DNA of 64,000 nt. Origin: Coptis chinensis. Its lineage: Eukaryota; Streptophyta; Magnoliopsida; Ranunculales; Ranunculaceae. The number at the start of each line of letters is the position of its first letter. Position 1 is the stretch's first letter. The notes under the pieces were generated by a model. That model did no database searches and was not told where the DNA came from. It worked only from the letters and a program-made list of their open reading frames with translations. The stretch spans positions 91,101,501 to 91,165,500 of the forward strand of contig CM027379.1 of the NCBI GenBank assembly GCA_015680905.1. Reading direction: 5' to 3'. A program made the position numbers and the translations under genes. Shown here piece after piece: positions 44,277 to 55,940 of the stretch.

Positions 44277-45029
44277 CTAGAGCATTTCAGAGGTGGAATC
44301 ATTAGTAAGCATCACTTCTGTAGTGTCTTGGATGGTAGCAGCGGTGATCTCATCAGTAGCTTCCTCGACGACGACCGCTGTGGTCTCATGGGTGACCGTT
44401 GTCTGGGTGAACGGTTCGACTGTCACGGGATGTTCATGAATGACCTCTTGGGTCGGCACTTCTTCCCTCATGGCATCTTGGGATTCGATCACTAGGGTGG
44501 CAGGCCCTTCGGGGAGAAGACGACCTTCCCGTGTGAGTCTCTCATGCTCCTCTTGAATTTTCTTGGTCACCCTCTTGTCGGCCAGGAGATTGAAACGGTC
44601 ATGGAGTACAGTCATGTCCGCCTGGTGCTGTTGCAGTAAGTCGGGGGAGGCCTCTTGGTACTTCTGGTTGAGGGTGTCCACAACTTCCTTGTGCTGATAA
44701 GTGAGGGCATCCAGGTTGAGCTGATGTTGTTGGAGGAGCACTTCCCTTTGATGGCTCAGACGTTCGTTGACCTTATCCATGTACTGTTCGTGAGCTCTCT
44801 CCGTGGACTGGAGCTCATCCTGGGCCTTGACTTTGGCCAAATTAGCAACTTCTAGATCCGATTGAAAGCCGGCATAGGCAGATCTTAGGCCACCAAGGCC
44901 GTTAAGCTCTTTTTCTAGGGATGCCACTTTGGTCTTCGCACTGTACAAGCCGCGGATCATGAATAAGACATCCAGGCTCACCTAGGATCAAAGAGGAAGA
45001 GGGATTAAAAAATAAAAAAAAAAAAAAAT

Positions 45030-45065
<36 letters not shown>

Positions 45066-46604
45066 AAAATAGTACCCTCTCCCAGTTGGTATACAGGGAA
45101 GTACGGTGTTGATCAAATGAACCCCCATCCGCATACCCTATGTCATTAGGCAAGTGAGCATTGTAAAAGAGAGAGCAAGCTACGGACACATTATCCAGTG
45201 CAGAGTCCGCAGTATTCACCCTGCGATTGCGCACATTGAAAATAGGACAAAAGTCCTCTACAGGTGCGAGCTCAGAGGCCAGGGCAGTAGGGGGAATGGG
45301 TTCTTTGCCAAACCAGCATGTGCGGAGGGAAGAGGCAGCAGGGTGAAGGGGTGAAGTGGTAGCGGCAAGTTCTTCAGATGTGGAGGTCCGCTGAGGGGTA
45401 GGGGTAGGTTCAGTAGATGCTGAGGTCCGATGTTTCTTGGATGGAGGTTGGTCAGCAGATGCCCGCACCTCGGTGGAGGGAACCTCCCTCATAACATCAT
45501 CATCGGTATCATTGTGTCGAATAGCTTTTGTTTGTGATCATCCATATCTTCGGGAGCAGAGGAGGTGGGAGGATCGTGAGATTCAAGGGAGGCGGGGGAT
45601 TGTGTGGAGGTTCGGGGACATTGGCGGTAGGATGTGTGAGCGTGAGACCTTTTCTTTGGAGGAGGAGATGCTCAAGGTTTACGCTCCTTGGGAGGAGGAG
45701 GGCGATAAAATGGAGCTGAGAAACCGCCTATATTGTGTAGGTCGGGGACTGGTAACAGTAGCGGTAGTAGGGTGGATACCCAGGCGGGCAGCTTGGGCAG
45801 GTCCGAGGTCGCAAAGCCTTTGAAAGATAGGACTCGAGATGCCGGAGTAGATTTGGGACTTGGAATCTGGCCGCCAACCTGCGAAATAAAGAGAAACCAC
45901 AGTTTAGAGATAACAGGGGCAATACATCAAGAGAGAAGGGAAGAACAGAGATACACACCGCGGGTTATAAAGGCGAGATGGTTAAGAGTTAAATCAGAAG
46001 GAAGGTCTGTGGATAGAAATTGCCCTGATACATACAACGGGTAGTGATGCCACACTTTATCTGAGGTGGTGACGTGAAGTAGGAAGAATTGCTTCCGAGG
46101 GCGTACACAAAAGGACTGGTACCCCACACCAACATCTTTGGTACTTTTTTTGATGTAATAGTGAGAAAAGATATCGCGGCTCGTAATCTTAGGGTCTTCG
46201 GTCTTATTGTATAAGTTCGCAACATACAAAACTCTCCAAAAATTTCCAATGCGTTGGCAAGGGGGAATGTTGAAATGATTACATACCTCAACGTCCAGTA
46301 GAGTGAGAGGCAACTGTAAACCGGCGACAATTTGACCCACCGTGATTACAAGGTGCCCCGGACTTCGGGGAACCAGGTGGGGGTAATGGGTGATAGATGG
46401 CACGTGTTCTAAAACTATGTCAGCCGGAATGCCATAGGCAGCCCTAATTGCGACCAAATTAGGTCTACGGCACCGGGAAGGGGGCAACAATAATGAGGCT
46501 GGGCGTCTAGAGGTGGAGGGGACCGCAGCAGGGGCCGAAGGGGGTGGAGACGCTATTCTACCGGACTGGGAAGAGGAACAGTCACCGGATTCAGAACCCG
46601 ACAT
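44277..46604 (-). pseudogene. Antisense intron-containing accessory gene of the Tat element
   Basis: Read on the - strand. Exon 1 46604-45959 starts MSGSESGDCSSSQSGRIASP, Pro/Ser-rich, then a 'gypsy-type putative transposase'-like domain (AAYGIPADIVLEHVP, GHLVITVGQIVAGLQLPLTL, RIGNFWRVLYVANLYNKTED). Intron 45958-45879 (GTGTGT to TTCGCAG). Exon 2 from 45878 (WRPDSKSQIYSGISSPIFQR) runs to a stop at 45681-45679. Related sequence resumes in another frame with an acidic NDTDDDVMREVPS into 45492-45076 (ending TNWER). Intron 45075-44982 (GTACTA to ATCCTAG) contains an A-run and (GA)n. Exon 4 44981-44277 (VSLDVLFMIRGLYSAKTKVA) is a long coiled coil rich in Glu/Gln/Lys with an acidic Thr-rich tail. 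Such antisense genes are known in Grande and related elements; molecular function unknown. The stop and shift in exon 2/3 suggest decay. Confidence 0.7.
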
Positions 46605-46878
46605 CGGAAAAGGGGATGAACAGATGCGAGAATTTGAATAAACTCAAATAACAGTGCAAACTAAAGAAAGAAAAGCTTAGAAAACGTACCAAAGGAAGCA
46701 AGTAGAGAAGTGAGGAGCCCGAAGAAAATGCCTGGAGGGAAAGAAAGTCACCGAAGGAAGGGAGGATGCGCACACAAGCCGAAAGTTGGTCGGAGAAGAG
46801 AAAAGTGGCAGAGCAGTAGAAGAGCAAAGGAAGAGTGCAAAAGTTAAAATGAGAAAGGAAGAAGAAGAAGAAGAAGAG

Positions 46879-46886
46879 TTTATATA
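46879..46886 (-). promoter_or_regulatory. TATA box of the antisense accessory gene
   Basis: TATATAAA on the - strand, 275 bp upstream of the ATG at 46604 and followed by a CT-rich leader. 46605-47127 otherwise holds no gene except shadows, and ends with the polypurine tract AGAAGGGGCATT directly before the 3' LTR at 47128. Confidence 0.65.
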
Positions 46887-47127
46887 GAGGAGGGATAAAA
46901 AGGTAATTTTGGAGAGTTGGGAAAATCGAAAGGACGAGACAGGGATCCAGCCAAAAGGAGACATGTGTCCGCACAAAGTACGAGGGGCTACAAAAAACAC
47001 GCATGATGATTACAATCAACATCACACACAAACCGATGAGTAGATATCAAGTTGCACATAGAATGAAGCGGTGAGGGTTCTCGACCCCGGGTCCATTAAT
47101 AGGACCGCGGAGTCGAGAAGGGGCATT

Positions 47128-47447
47128 TGTGGTGACCCAATCAAGGGAAGGAGACCAGGTCAGCGGGACAAAGAGTGGAATGCAGCATAATAAGATAACC
47201 CAGAAAGTAGGGAAACATAACCGCAGAACCCTAGACCGCAGACGTGGCATAGGTATGGCACGAAGGGGAGCCACCAGATGAGAGGACAGATGGATGATCC
47301 AGATACTAAGGGGAAGAGGTATAAAAAGAAGAGGATGGAGATAGAAAAGGGAGGTCGCATTAGAGAAAGAGAGAAAAGCACAGTGAGGGGGAGAAAGGAA
47401 GAGAAAAAGTGTGAGTAGTTGAGAGTGAGATATTTTAGGTTCATACA
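47128..47447 (+). repeat. 3' LTR of Tat-lineage element
   Basis: 320 bp, TGTGGTGACCC to TAGGTTCATACA, preceded by a polypurine tract and followed by the TSD ctaac (47448-47452). Confidence 0.95.
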
Positions 47448-47650
47448 CTAACCTCAAAGAAGAATTAACGCAAATGTACCAAAATTACTTCCAAGAATAA
47501 TTAACGTGAAATTGGAAACTGGATGCAACTGCATTGAACTAATCTCAAAGAATAATTAACGAGAAATCAGAAACTGGGTGCAACAACATTAAAATAACAT
47601 CAAAGAATAATTAACTGAAAATCGGAAACTAGACGCAAATGCATCAGACT
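47448..47650 (+). repeat. Satellite array, second segment
   Basis: About four monomers of the 55-bp satellite between the gypsy element and the copia remnant. It starts with the gypsy TSD and ends with agact (47646-47650), the copia TSD, whose partner is at 57689-57693. Confidence 0.9.
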
Positions 47651-48869
47651 TGATAGTAGTATACTAAAAAGCAATGCTTTGAGTATAAGTGGGAGATTGA
47701 TAGGGTTATATACTAAAGTATTACTTTTGTATTAACTCTAATTCTTTATATTTTGAATGAGAATCATATGGGCAAATGTTATGCATATTATATATGTTAT
47801 TAGTTATATTCATGCATCTAATACTTTATGTTGTAGATGATATGGTGTGTGGTGACACACAGAAGATCATATCATCAGTACCTTATAAAGTATAAGTAAA
47901 CGTTCACAATCTAGATAGATTTGGACAAACCATTGGTACGGTTGTAGTATAATATGGTATTAGTCTATCTTGACTACAGAATTACACTAGTACACTTTGT
48001 GTGTATTGAACAGGACCAAGTGAGGTTGTTTCTTTTTATACTGACTATATAAGATAACAAACACCTCTGTTGTTATGGATGCTTGTCCTCTTAATTCGGA
48101 TATAATAACGGGCACTTACGTGCATTGTACATTGTTTTAAATCATTAATGAGTGAGATTCATTTGTGAATCAACAAACTCGATGGATTGGGTAATGACAT
48201 TGTATATATATAAGGTGTGCTGTTGATTATAGAAGGAATCTGTGACCCGCAGGAAGTCGGGTTGATGATGTCCCCTTGAGGAGCTCATAAAGATTGTCAT
48301 GTAAACCCTGCAGGTGGATTTAATCCGACATGACAATGAGGTTGAGTGGTACTACTCAAGGACATAAGAAGTTGATTAATGTAGTTGTCAGTAACTTGAC
48401 TTAATCAATTGGCATTTTATATCTTAAACACGGGGAGATCAACAAGCATATAATATGGAGCCCATAAACGTAACACGTAATTTGGGATTAGGGCGGTAGT
48501 GCAACAATGGCCTTTAGTAGAATAAGTCATTTGTTAACTGACTTGGGTCGTGTGTTCTGGGCGAACATGGGAAGCCCAATCCCGTCAAGAGGCCCAACCC
48601 TAATTTCTCCTCATGGTCCCTGTTGTAGCCTATAAATAGAAACCTCTTTCTCTGGCCGTTTTTTACACACAAGAAAAACTCTGGTTTTGCTCAAGGAGAG
48701 ATAGATCCAAAATCGGTTCTAACTTTGTGAGTGAGAGAGGCCAAGTGAGAAAGAAGAGGTTGGAAGATCATTACCCACACAACGTCCATTCTAAGGATAG
48801 GAATACAACAGAAGATCAAGAGGTTGTTGATTTTGTAGATCTTGAATTCTCAGAGATATCACAGCCGAT

Positions 48870-50700
48870 TGACCTCGCCTCTTTTTGCTTATATAGATGG
48901 TATATGGATGATGTAGATAGATGATGGTCGTTGAAAAAAATAGAAGTGTATCAAAACTTAATTATCCCTCAATGAGTAAAGGATGAGTAGGGTATCGTTC
49001 CACTTTTAAGTGTATGTTTATATGAAGGACAAGACTGGAAAGGGAGTTTGAGGGATTAAAAACTATTATTATAGATATTGTAGATTCTAATGCTAAACTA
49101 AACTAAACTAAACTATTGAGAATTTATAAGAGAGGGAATTCAAGAGATTAGAATCCACCAATACTTTTGATCTGTGATCTTTTGCTTCATGGTTGTTCTC
49201 ACAAGTATACTACAATTAGGCAATCGAGTGAGTGCCAATGCCCTCTTGGACAAAACATCATTAGCAAATAACTCTACTTAAGGTTGTTCCTAAGTTTTAT
49301 ATTACTAGTATCTTCTTTCCTTTAATGTGAGTTTGGGCAGCTATTCAATGAATCACTATCTAAGGCAAACACAAGGAATACTTTCCTTACTCTAAAACAC
49401 TACACAACTAGAAGAAAAGTAGAGAATAATAGTATAACATTCAATTATAATAAATAAAACCCTATTTTAGCATTATATTCAATTGTAATAAATAAAAGCA
49501 TGTTACTAGCAAATATTTAATTGCAATAAATAAAACCCTAAACTAGCATGATATTCGATTGCAATAAATAAAAACCTTACTCTAAAACACTACACAACTA
49601 GAAGAAAAGTAGAGAATAATAGTATAACATTCAATTATAATAAATAAAACCCTATTTTAGCATTATATTCAATTGTAATAAATAAAAGCATGTTACTAGC
49701 AAATATTTAATTGCAATAAATAAAACCCTAAACTAGCATGATATTTGATTGCAATAAATAAAAACCTTAATCTATACTTCCATCCCCTGGTCTGGGCAAT
49801 GGAACTAATAACTAAAAACATAAATAACTAACCTGATTGAAGAACACCATGAACCAAAAGAATCAACAAATCCTAAGCACTGGCTTCATCTTCTCCCTTG
49901 AAGGAGAAGATTAGCCTTCCATAAAGAAGGAAGAATACAAAGAACGAGAAAAAGAAGAGTCGAAGAACATAAGACTAGAAAGACTAATTTATTAAGACTC
50001 AACTTATTAAAACTGAATCTTTTATTATTAATCTCTCTCTACCTAAAGTTCTGGAGACAAGAATATAAGTGAATTGGCCAATTACATGAGGCACTTAGGT
50101 CCTCTATTTATAGGGGTTACAATGATTTCTAGAAGCATTCCAAACCGTTATTTGTTTCCTAATACAAATAGACTTCTTTTAGAGTCCAACTTTGTCTCCA
50201 AAACTGAGAAGGAATTGGCTATAGTGTCGTTCCATGCGTCTGGACGCACGATCCATGCGTCTCGGACGCAAGCAATGCATCTGGACGTGCGATCCATGTG
50301 TCTCAGACACAAGCAATACGTCTGGACACGCGATCCATGCGCCCCAGACACGGAAGTCTATTTTGTCTCTTCTACTCTATCCTTCTATCCTATTTTGCGG
50401 GCTTTGGTCCAAGCAACGAATCATTTGGCCTTGGGCTTCCAAGTAGGCTTTAAAATAGGTCCAAGTCGCATCCTTAATAGCTTCAATTCTTTGGCCTTCT
50501 CCACGATTGTCCACGAGCTTCCCATGTGATCCTTAATGCTCTGAATTGCTCTGTTTTACCCCCTTTTCTCTAATATTCCACAAAACTCTCTCTTTCACCT
50601 GTAGAATCATAAAACATAACTTACAAATACTATTAGTCCACTAAGATGGCTAAACAAGAGGCATAATCGAAGGTTAAATTGCACTTTTTGAGCACTTATC
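48870..50700 (-). repeat. 3' LTR of the non-autonomous Athila-type element
   Basis: 1831 bp, about 190 bp longer than its partner because of the internal tandem duplication at 49385-49764. Its terminal base is altered (GATAAG after GTTG, where the partner has TGATAAG). At 50225-50345 it holds a degenerate repeat of about 33 bp built on ATGCGTCTGGACGC. Confidence 0.9.
49385..49764. repeat. 190-bp tandem duplication inside the 3' LTR
   Basis: 49385-49574 and 49575-49764 are nearly identical, both starting CCTTACTCTAAAACAC. The 5' LTR at 55941-57579 has one copy, so the duplication arose after insertion. Confidence 0.92.
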
Positions 50701-52682
50701 CAACTCCCAACTAGCATTTTGCTAGTCCCTTAGCAAATAAGATAAAAAATAGATCAGTGATCAAAATCACATTCTAATAACAAAAATAAAATCCTAACTC
50801 ATTTTCGCAGGCATCGCGATTGCATTTACCATATACAACAAGGCTTTAAACCTTTAAGTTCCCAAAAAAGGACGAGTTATAGTCTCGTGAGAGTTTTCAG
50901 ATAATATACCCACAAAATCAATCAATAGCATGTTCAAAACTGATAATATTTTTCAAAGAGAGAAATTCGTTACCAACTTAGTGCTTACTCTAACAGACGG
51001 TCTCCATTGCTAACTACATTGCTGCATCATAGATTATGATGGGAGATAGTAAAAATTGACAAAATTCTCAATCAAGGCTTATGTGTGTACTTAGTCAATC
51101 TCCTATACTCTCCTATCCAAGAAATGGAATCCCTAGTTTACCTTTAGATAGATAATCTTGACTTTCAATCATTACCGGTCATACTCTCATAAAAGAATCT
51201 CTCAGAATATGGTATACTATTTTACCTCATGTATGTGGGGAAAAGAATAATGAATATGAACATCCCACATACTACCTTGAAAAACAGACTTCTAGATGAC
51301 AGTAGTCTCATGGAAAGAATGTTAATCACATATGAAGTGTCGGGTCCTTCACTTTAGCATCCTCTCACCTATTATAGACTTCGTACCATACTGTAGTGAT
51401 AAGTCATGGGTTGTAACTTGGCTTGGGTATTGGTTTATGAGGGAAAGGTAAAAAGGATTCTAAGGTTGTTTCCGAAAACACTAAGGGTTTTGCTTCATTC
51501 TTTGGAAGATTTCTTCAAATTCTATATTGCAGAGAAAATTCTTCCTTTGTCTTAGCTTTTCCATCCATTCTGTTCAACTTCTTATTTTTCTTTTTCTTTT
51601 CTTTAGCTCAGTGGTATATCCTTGATTAGTACTGGATATGCTTGTTTTCCACTAGCTTCTTTTACTTAGAACAGAATGATGGTCTTCATTGTATCTCTAT
51701 GGTATTTCCTTGTAATCTTTATTTTGTGCTATTTCTTCCTCTTTGTGCCCCTCGTATTCTCAGAAACATATAGGTATGGCTGATAAAGATTTTGGCTATA
51801 CTCCTTGTCTGGAGTTGGGTAAAGGGTAAAGGGTTTTATGAAAGAAAATGGCTTATTGTAAGGCTCAAAAGGGTTTAACATTATGGTCCTACTAGGTGGG
51901 ATAAAGGCTGAATGGGTTCACTACTTGACTTATCAGTATGATACTCTGTTTCTAATAGACTACAAGACCTAATGGCTATCTCCCCAATTGATGTCACTTC
52001 GTGATTAACCAAATCAACAAATAATGAGACTATATTACAACGACATAAAGAATTGAAAGATGTTGAGTCACTAAGACTCGAATTTTTCGTAAGAACTCTC
52101 CAAAGAATGGGTATAAAGCTCAAGTCTCATGGGCTAAGTCTAAAAAAATCTGCTTCCAATTTACTAGGGATTAAATCTCTCTTCTAACAAATGTACACAA
52201 AACTGACCAAGTACTATGGTGGTGCCTTTTAAAAAGAATTCTATCAACAAGAACTATGTCCGAGCATAATAAATAGTCTAAGTGGTAATGAAATCAATAA
52301 TATCAACTATCTATCAAACTCAACACTAAGCAGTATAGAATATATATCCTACACTCATCATTAAAATTCATTTTTCTCGTGCTACTGATATAGAAACAAA
52401 AATATTTTTGTTTTTGAAAACTAATTTTCGAAATTCATTTATCAAGTACTTCTCAAGTACACCCTCCCCCAACTTCACATATGCATTGTCCTCAATGTAT
52501 AGAAATTAAGTAAATGAAATGAATGAGAAAAAGGGAAGATGTTACCATTGATGCTGAATATCAAAATTAATCCCAAAAATAAGAACATTTCCTTTTACCA
52601 AGATTTTCTCTTTTTTATTTTTTTGTTAGGTCTTTTTAAGTCATATCCCTAAGACTATATATCATGCATTATCAATTTGGAG
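50701..52682 (-). other. Non-coding tail of the non-autonomous Athila-type element
   Basis: No credible ORF. It is related in reverse complement to the Athila tail at 9063-10898. An internal polypurine-like motif (TTGAGGACAATGCATATG then TTGGGGGAGGG, - strand) is at 52466-52499. Confidence 0.7.
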
Positions 52683-53244
52683 TGAGGAGATCAGATTTTC
52701 TTACCCAAATCTGACGAATGTTTGGAGGACGAGGAGGTCTCACCTTGTGGGTTGTCAAAAATACTCCTTGATATGCTGGAAAGATTGCTAGTGAAGTTGC
52801 TTTTCTACCTTGAACTATTTTAGGTCTGATGATTGTGTGATAGGCCTTGTGGTTCCTTTGTGTAGAAGATTGACGAAAATCTTTCTTTCTAACAGGACAA
52901 TAGTATCTGATGTGCCCTTTACCACCACAATAATGATAATGGATGTTTGGCTGACTACGCTCAAGGTGGGCGGTAGACTAGTTCACATACTTCTCTCGTT
53001 CAGACAATGATGGTGTAGAAGATGCTTCAACAGTGCAATGCTTCTTATTAATATGGTCCACTTTCTACTTCAGAAGACTCATTTCAGTTTCTAGATTCTG
53101 TTGTTTTTCCAAAACTTCTTTAAGCTGATTCTCTAGTAACTGATTTTTCTGGGCAGAAGTCTGTTGTTCATCCTGAAATGTAGAGTTCATCTTCTCAAGG
53201 TATGATACTCTCTCTGTCAATTTTCCATTTTGCTAACTTAAATC
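52683..53244 (-). pseudogene. Coiled coil plus CCHC knuckle tail following the protease
   Basis: On the - strand, in the same frame as the protease but after two stops (ending ESLQKI), the reading continues QNGKLTERVSYLEKMNSTFQ, QKNQLLENQLKEVLEKQQNL and ETEMSLLK, a heptad-like coiled coil. Then comes HYHYCGGKGHIRYYCPVRKK, a CCHC knuckle whose first Cys reads Tyr, a basic linker and NIRQIWVRKSDLL. This order (coiled coil, CHYC..GHIRxxC, WVRK) is the C-terminal gag style of Sire-type copia elements, not of Athila. Stops also occur after SLLK and after EREKYVN. Origin is inferred from motif style only. Confidence 0.6.
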
Positions 53245-53841
53245 CTAAATTTTCTGCAGAGATTCCAAGAACATGGATAGCAACGCCTCTGTGGTTGGGT
53301 TTTCAGGTTCATCACAGTTTTCTGTAGATTGAGCACTCTCAATTGTATCTTCGAATAGGCAGAATTCTTGTATCATGCTATCAAGGAAGTACACCTCTCC
53401 ACCTTCGGTGTCATCACAATCCTTATACAACAGGTGAAAGATATTTATGTCCATGGACATCTTACCAAAGTTGATCTTTATTTCACCATTGTGACAATTT
53501 ATCAAAGCTTTTGCGGTAGCGAGGAAAGGTCGGCCTAGAATAATTAGAATTTTATCAAAGGCCTCCTTGGTGTCTATCACAATGAAATCCACTAGATAGT
53601 AGAAACTGGCTACTTGAACAAGAACATTCTCAACTATGCCTCTAGGAATCTTGGTAGAACGGTCAGCTAACTTCAATTTGACTTTTGTAGGCTTTAGGCT
53701 CTCCAGGCCCAACGCTTGGTACACATGATATGGCAAGAGATTAACACTAGCACCAAGGTCTAAAAGAGCATTACCCGTGAATTCTTCTCCTATCTTGCAT
53801 GATATTGTAGGACTTCCTGGATCTTTGAGCTTGACTGGAGT
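53245..53841 (-). pseudogene. Athila-type protease of the non-autonomous element
   Basis: Upstream part reads GNALLDLGASVNLLPYHVYQ (active site DLGAS) and continues in the frame at 53736-53245: LGLESLKPTKVKLKLADRST, IPRGIVENVLVQV, ILGRPFLATAKALINCHNGE. It is closely parallel to the protease at 1425-1946. The C-terminal extension is acidic. Most of this domain is open, better preserved than the gag upstream. Confidence 0.88.
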
Positions 53842-55590
53842 TTACTGATGGATAATTGATGTTGTTTGTCTAGCTAGAAACGCTCGCTTTAGAACATAAG
53901 TATTTCTCTTTATGTTGCATGCATCCTTTAAGAATTTGGCATATGATGGCAACTGCTTGATTGCTTTGAGAATGGGGATATTAATGTTATCTTTCTCAAA
54001 TGCCTCCTTCATTTCTAAAAATTGCTTATCCTTTTTGCTTTGAGCAAAAAACATAGGAAAATGTGCCTTTGTACGCATAACATCAGATGTGTCCGCTTCT
54101 TCTTCTCTTTGGGATTCTTGCATATCTTGTCTTGGTTATCTTGACAAATGGGAGTTGAAAGGATTTCTCCCACTTCCTTTCGATCTTCATTTGAAATCTT
54201 AACTGATTGCTCTGTAGCAATGTCATCATGAGAAGGTAAGTCAACCTTGTTTGTCTATCTTCAACCCTCGATCCGAGAGTAGTAACCGAAATGACATGAT
54301 CATGGAGTTGATCAAGACTAGAAGTTGTCCCAATGTGGCATACATCTTCACTCTTCGATATTGGTTTCAATAAGCTAGGTTGAGTGGCTTGTGTCTTTAC
54401 GCATGCAAAGCAAGTGAGTTGGTCGACCTTAGCCTTCTGAGACTCTATTCTAGAACATTGACTTGCCCTCGAGATTGCCGGAGATTGAAATGACTGTGCA
54501 GAAGCTCTAGAACACTTTCAAACTTCTGATTTTTCTGTGATAGCAAAGTAATTGCATTCTCCGTGTCAAGTTGGCAAAAGATAATTTCTCCTAGGATCGC
54601 ACTAACTCTCCACTTGTATTGGAATTCTCACGAGAGTATAATTGTTGTTGGGGACTAACCGTGAAGCTTGACTTGTCTCAGGAATATAACTTTGATCTTG
54701 AGAACCCGGGGTCCAAAGATTTTGTTTCCAATAATTACCTTGAAAGTTATTACCACCTTGGTTGGCCCTCTGAAATGAGTTTATATTATACTCTCCAACT
54801 GATGCATGTTGATAGTAACCAGGACATTCTAGAGTTGCATGAGAAGTGTCTGAACAGACTTCGCAGTATCGGCTAGCTTGCATGATTGGGAGAGATTTAG
54901 CTTGAGAATTGTTGATCTTAGAGGGATTCATGGAGAACTGGTTGAATTTCTTACTCAGAGTTTCAATGCTAGTGGCTAGGCTGGCTAATGTAGACTTCAA
55001 TTCTTGATCTGATTGTTCATGTGCTTGGTAACCAAATTGCTTTGGCTCCCCTCCATGCTAGCGACATCCTCGTTGCTAGTAGTCCATTGTTGTGTTTCTT
55101 CACCTAAATTCTCAAGAAAGTTGTAGGCTTCCTCTCCATCCATCCATGTAAACCTGCCTTTACCATCGCCAGATTATCCGCATCATCGGTATCATCGATA
55201 GAAAAAAATGCCAAAATAATTCTTATCATATCCATGATGTAGACATGAGACTAGCAAATTATTGAATTTCTCCCAAACAGAGGATATTCTTCACCACCTT
55301 CCCTTTGAAATTGCCGATGGCTTGCTGCATGGCATCCGCTCTTTCAGGGGGGTAGAACTTGTTCATAAACTTCGCTTCTCAACTTCTCCCAATGTCTATT
55401 GAATTGATCGGCGGTGGCAGCTTAACCATTCTGAGGCTTTACCTTCGAGTGAGAGCAGAAAAAGAATCAACTTGATACTCTCATCTTTGATATTCTGGTT
55501 CTTGAAAGTTCTGAGGACTGATAGAAATTTGTTCATGTGAACATATGGCTGAACATCGTCTGAACCATTGAACTTTGGAAGCATAGAGAT
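53842..55590 (-). pseudogene. Athila-type gag of the non-autonomous element, broken
   Basis: Segments on the - strand: 55584-55396 (MLPKFNGSDDVQPYVHMNKF, LLSLEGKASEWLSC), a broken gag core with pieces such as GEEAYNFLENL, and 55000-54602 (LASLATSIETLSKKFNQFSM). The last includes a CCHC knuckle CEVCSDTSHATLEC and an Asn-rich region. Linker segments follow to 54123-53842 (KAHFPMFFAQSKKDKQFLEM, LKAIKQLPSYAKFLKDACNI), which leads into the protease. Several frameshifts and stops. 55591-55924 is the leader after the PBS. Confidence 0.82.
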
Positions 55591-55924
55591 TATTGATGCT
55601 CTAAGTTCAAACTGATTAGCTTCTGTCTCTGGAAAAACAATACTGCTGGGTTTGATGTTTGATGTGTTGGCTTACAACTTCAATTGTTGAAAAGGTCCTA
55701 AATGTAATTATACTAGAAAGCAATAAAACTAAACTACGATGCAACTATACTAAGAAAGAAATAAAAAAAAAATGAAGATTCGACTAACCTGGATGGTAGA
55801 TATTGTCTTCGAGATATCCTTCAAGCTTCTCTCTTTCTCAAAAGGATGGATGATGCGGCTAAAATTACCTCAAGATCTAAAATTCTAATCTTGAAAGAAA
55901 ATGTTAAACATAAACAACTTAAAA

Positions 55925-55938
55925 CGGCAGCGGCGCCA
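55925..55938 (-). other. Primer-binding site, tRNA-Asp type
   Basis: On the - strand, two bases after the 5' LTR: TGGCGCCGCTGCCG. The complement of the plant tRNA-Asp 3' end gives TGGCGCCGTTGCCG, so there is one mismatch. This is the usual Athila primer. Confidence 0.85.
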
Positions 55939-55940
55939 TT

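Larger units (their letters stand above)
37016..47447 (+). mobile_element. Complete Tat-lineage Ty3/gypsy retrotransposon with antisense accessory gene
   Basis: Bounded by 320-bp LTRs (37016-37335 and 47128-47447) and the TSD ctaac (37011-37015, 47448-47452). Contents: PBS, gag, protease, RT, RNase H, a second RNase H of the Tat type (aRNH), integrase, a tandem duplication, and an antisense gene before the 3' LTR. By eye the two LTRs differ at 18 of 320 sites, 17 of them transitions, so it is neither very old nor brand new. A hAT MITE splits pol. Frameshifts and stops in gag and pol make it inactive. Confidence 0.93.

Noticed and set aside
45437..45823. + strand ORFs opposite the antisense accessory gene
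   Set aside because: No motif, and the - strand has consistent domains, introns and a TATA box.
34573..48869. LTRs at 34573 and 47698 as the two ends of one 13-kb retrotransposon
   Set aside because: Each has its own matching TSD (taacc and agact), and the sequence between is a different element plus satellite.
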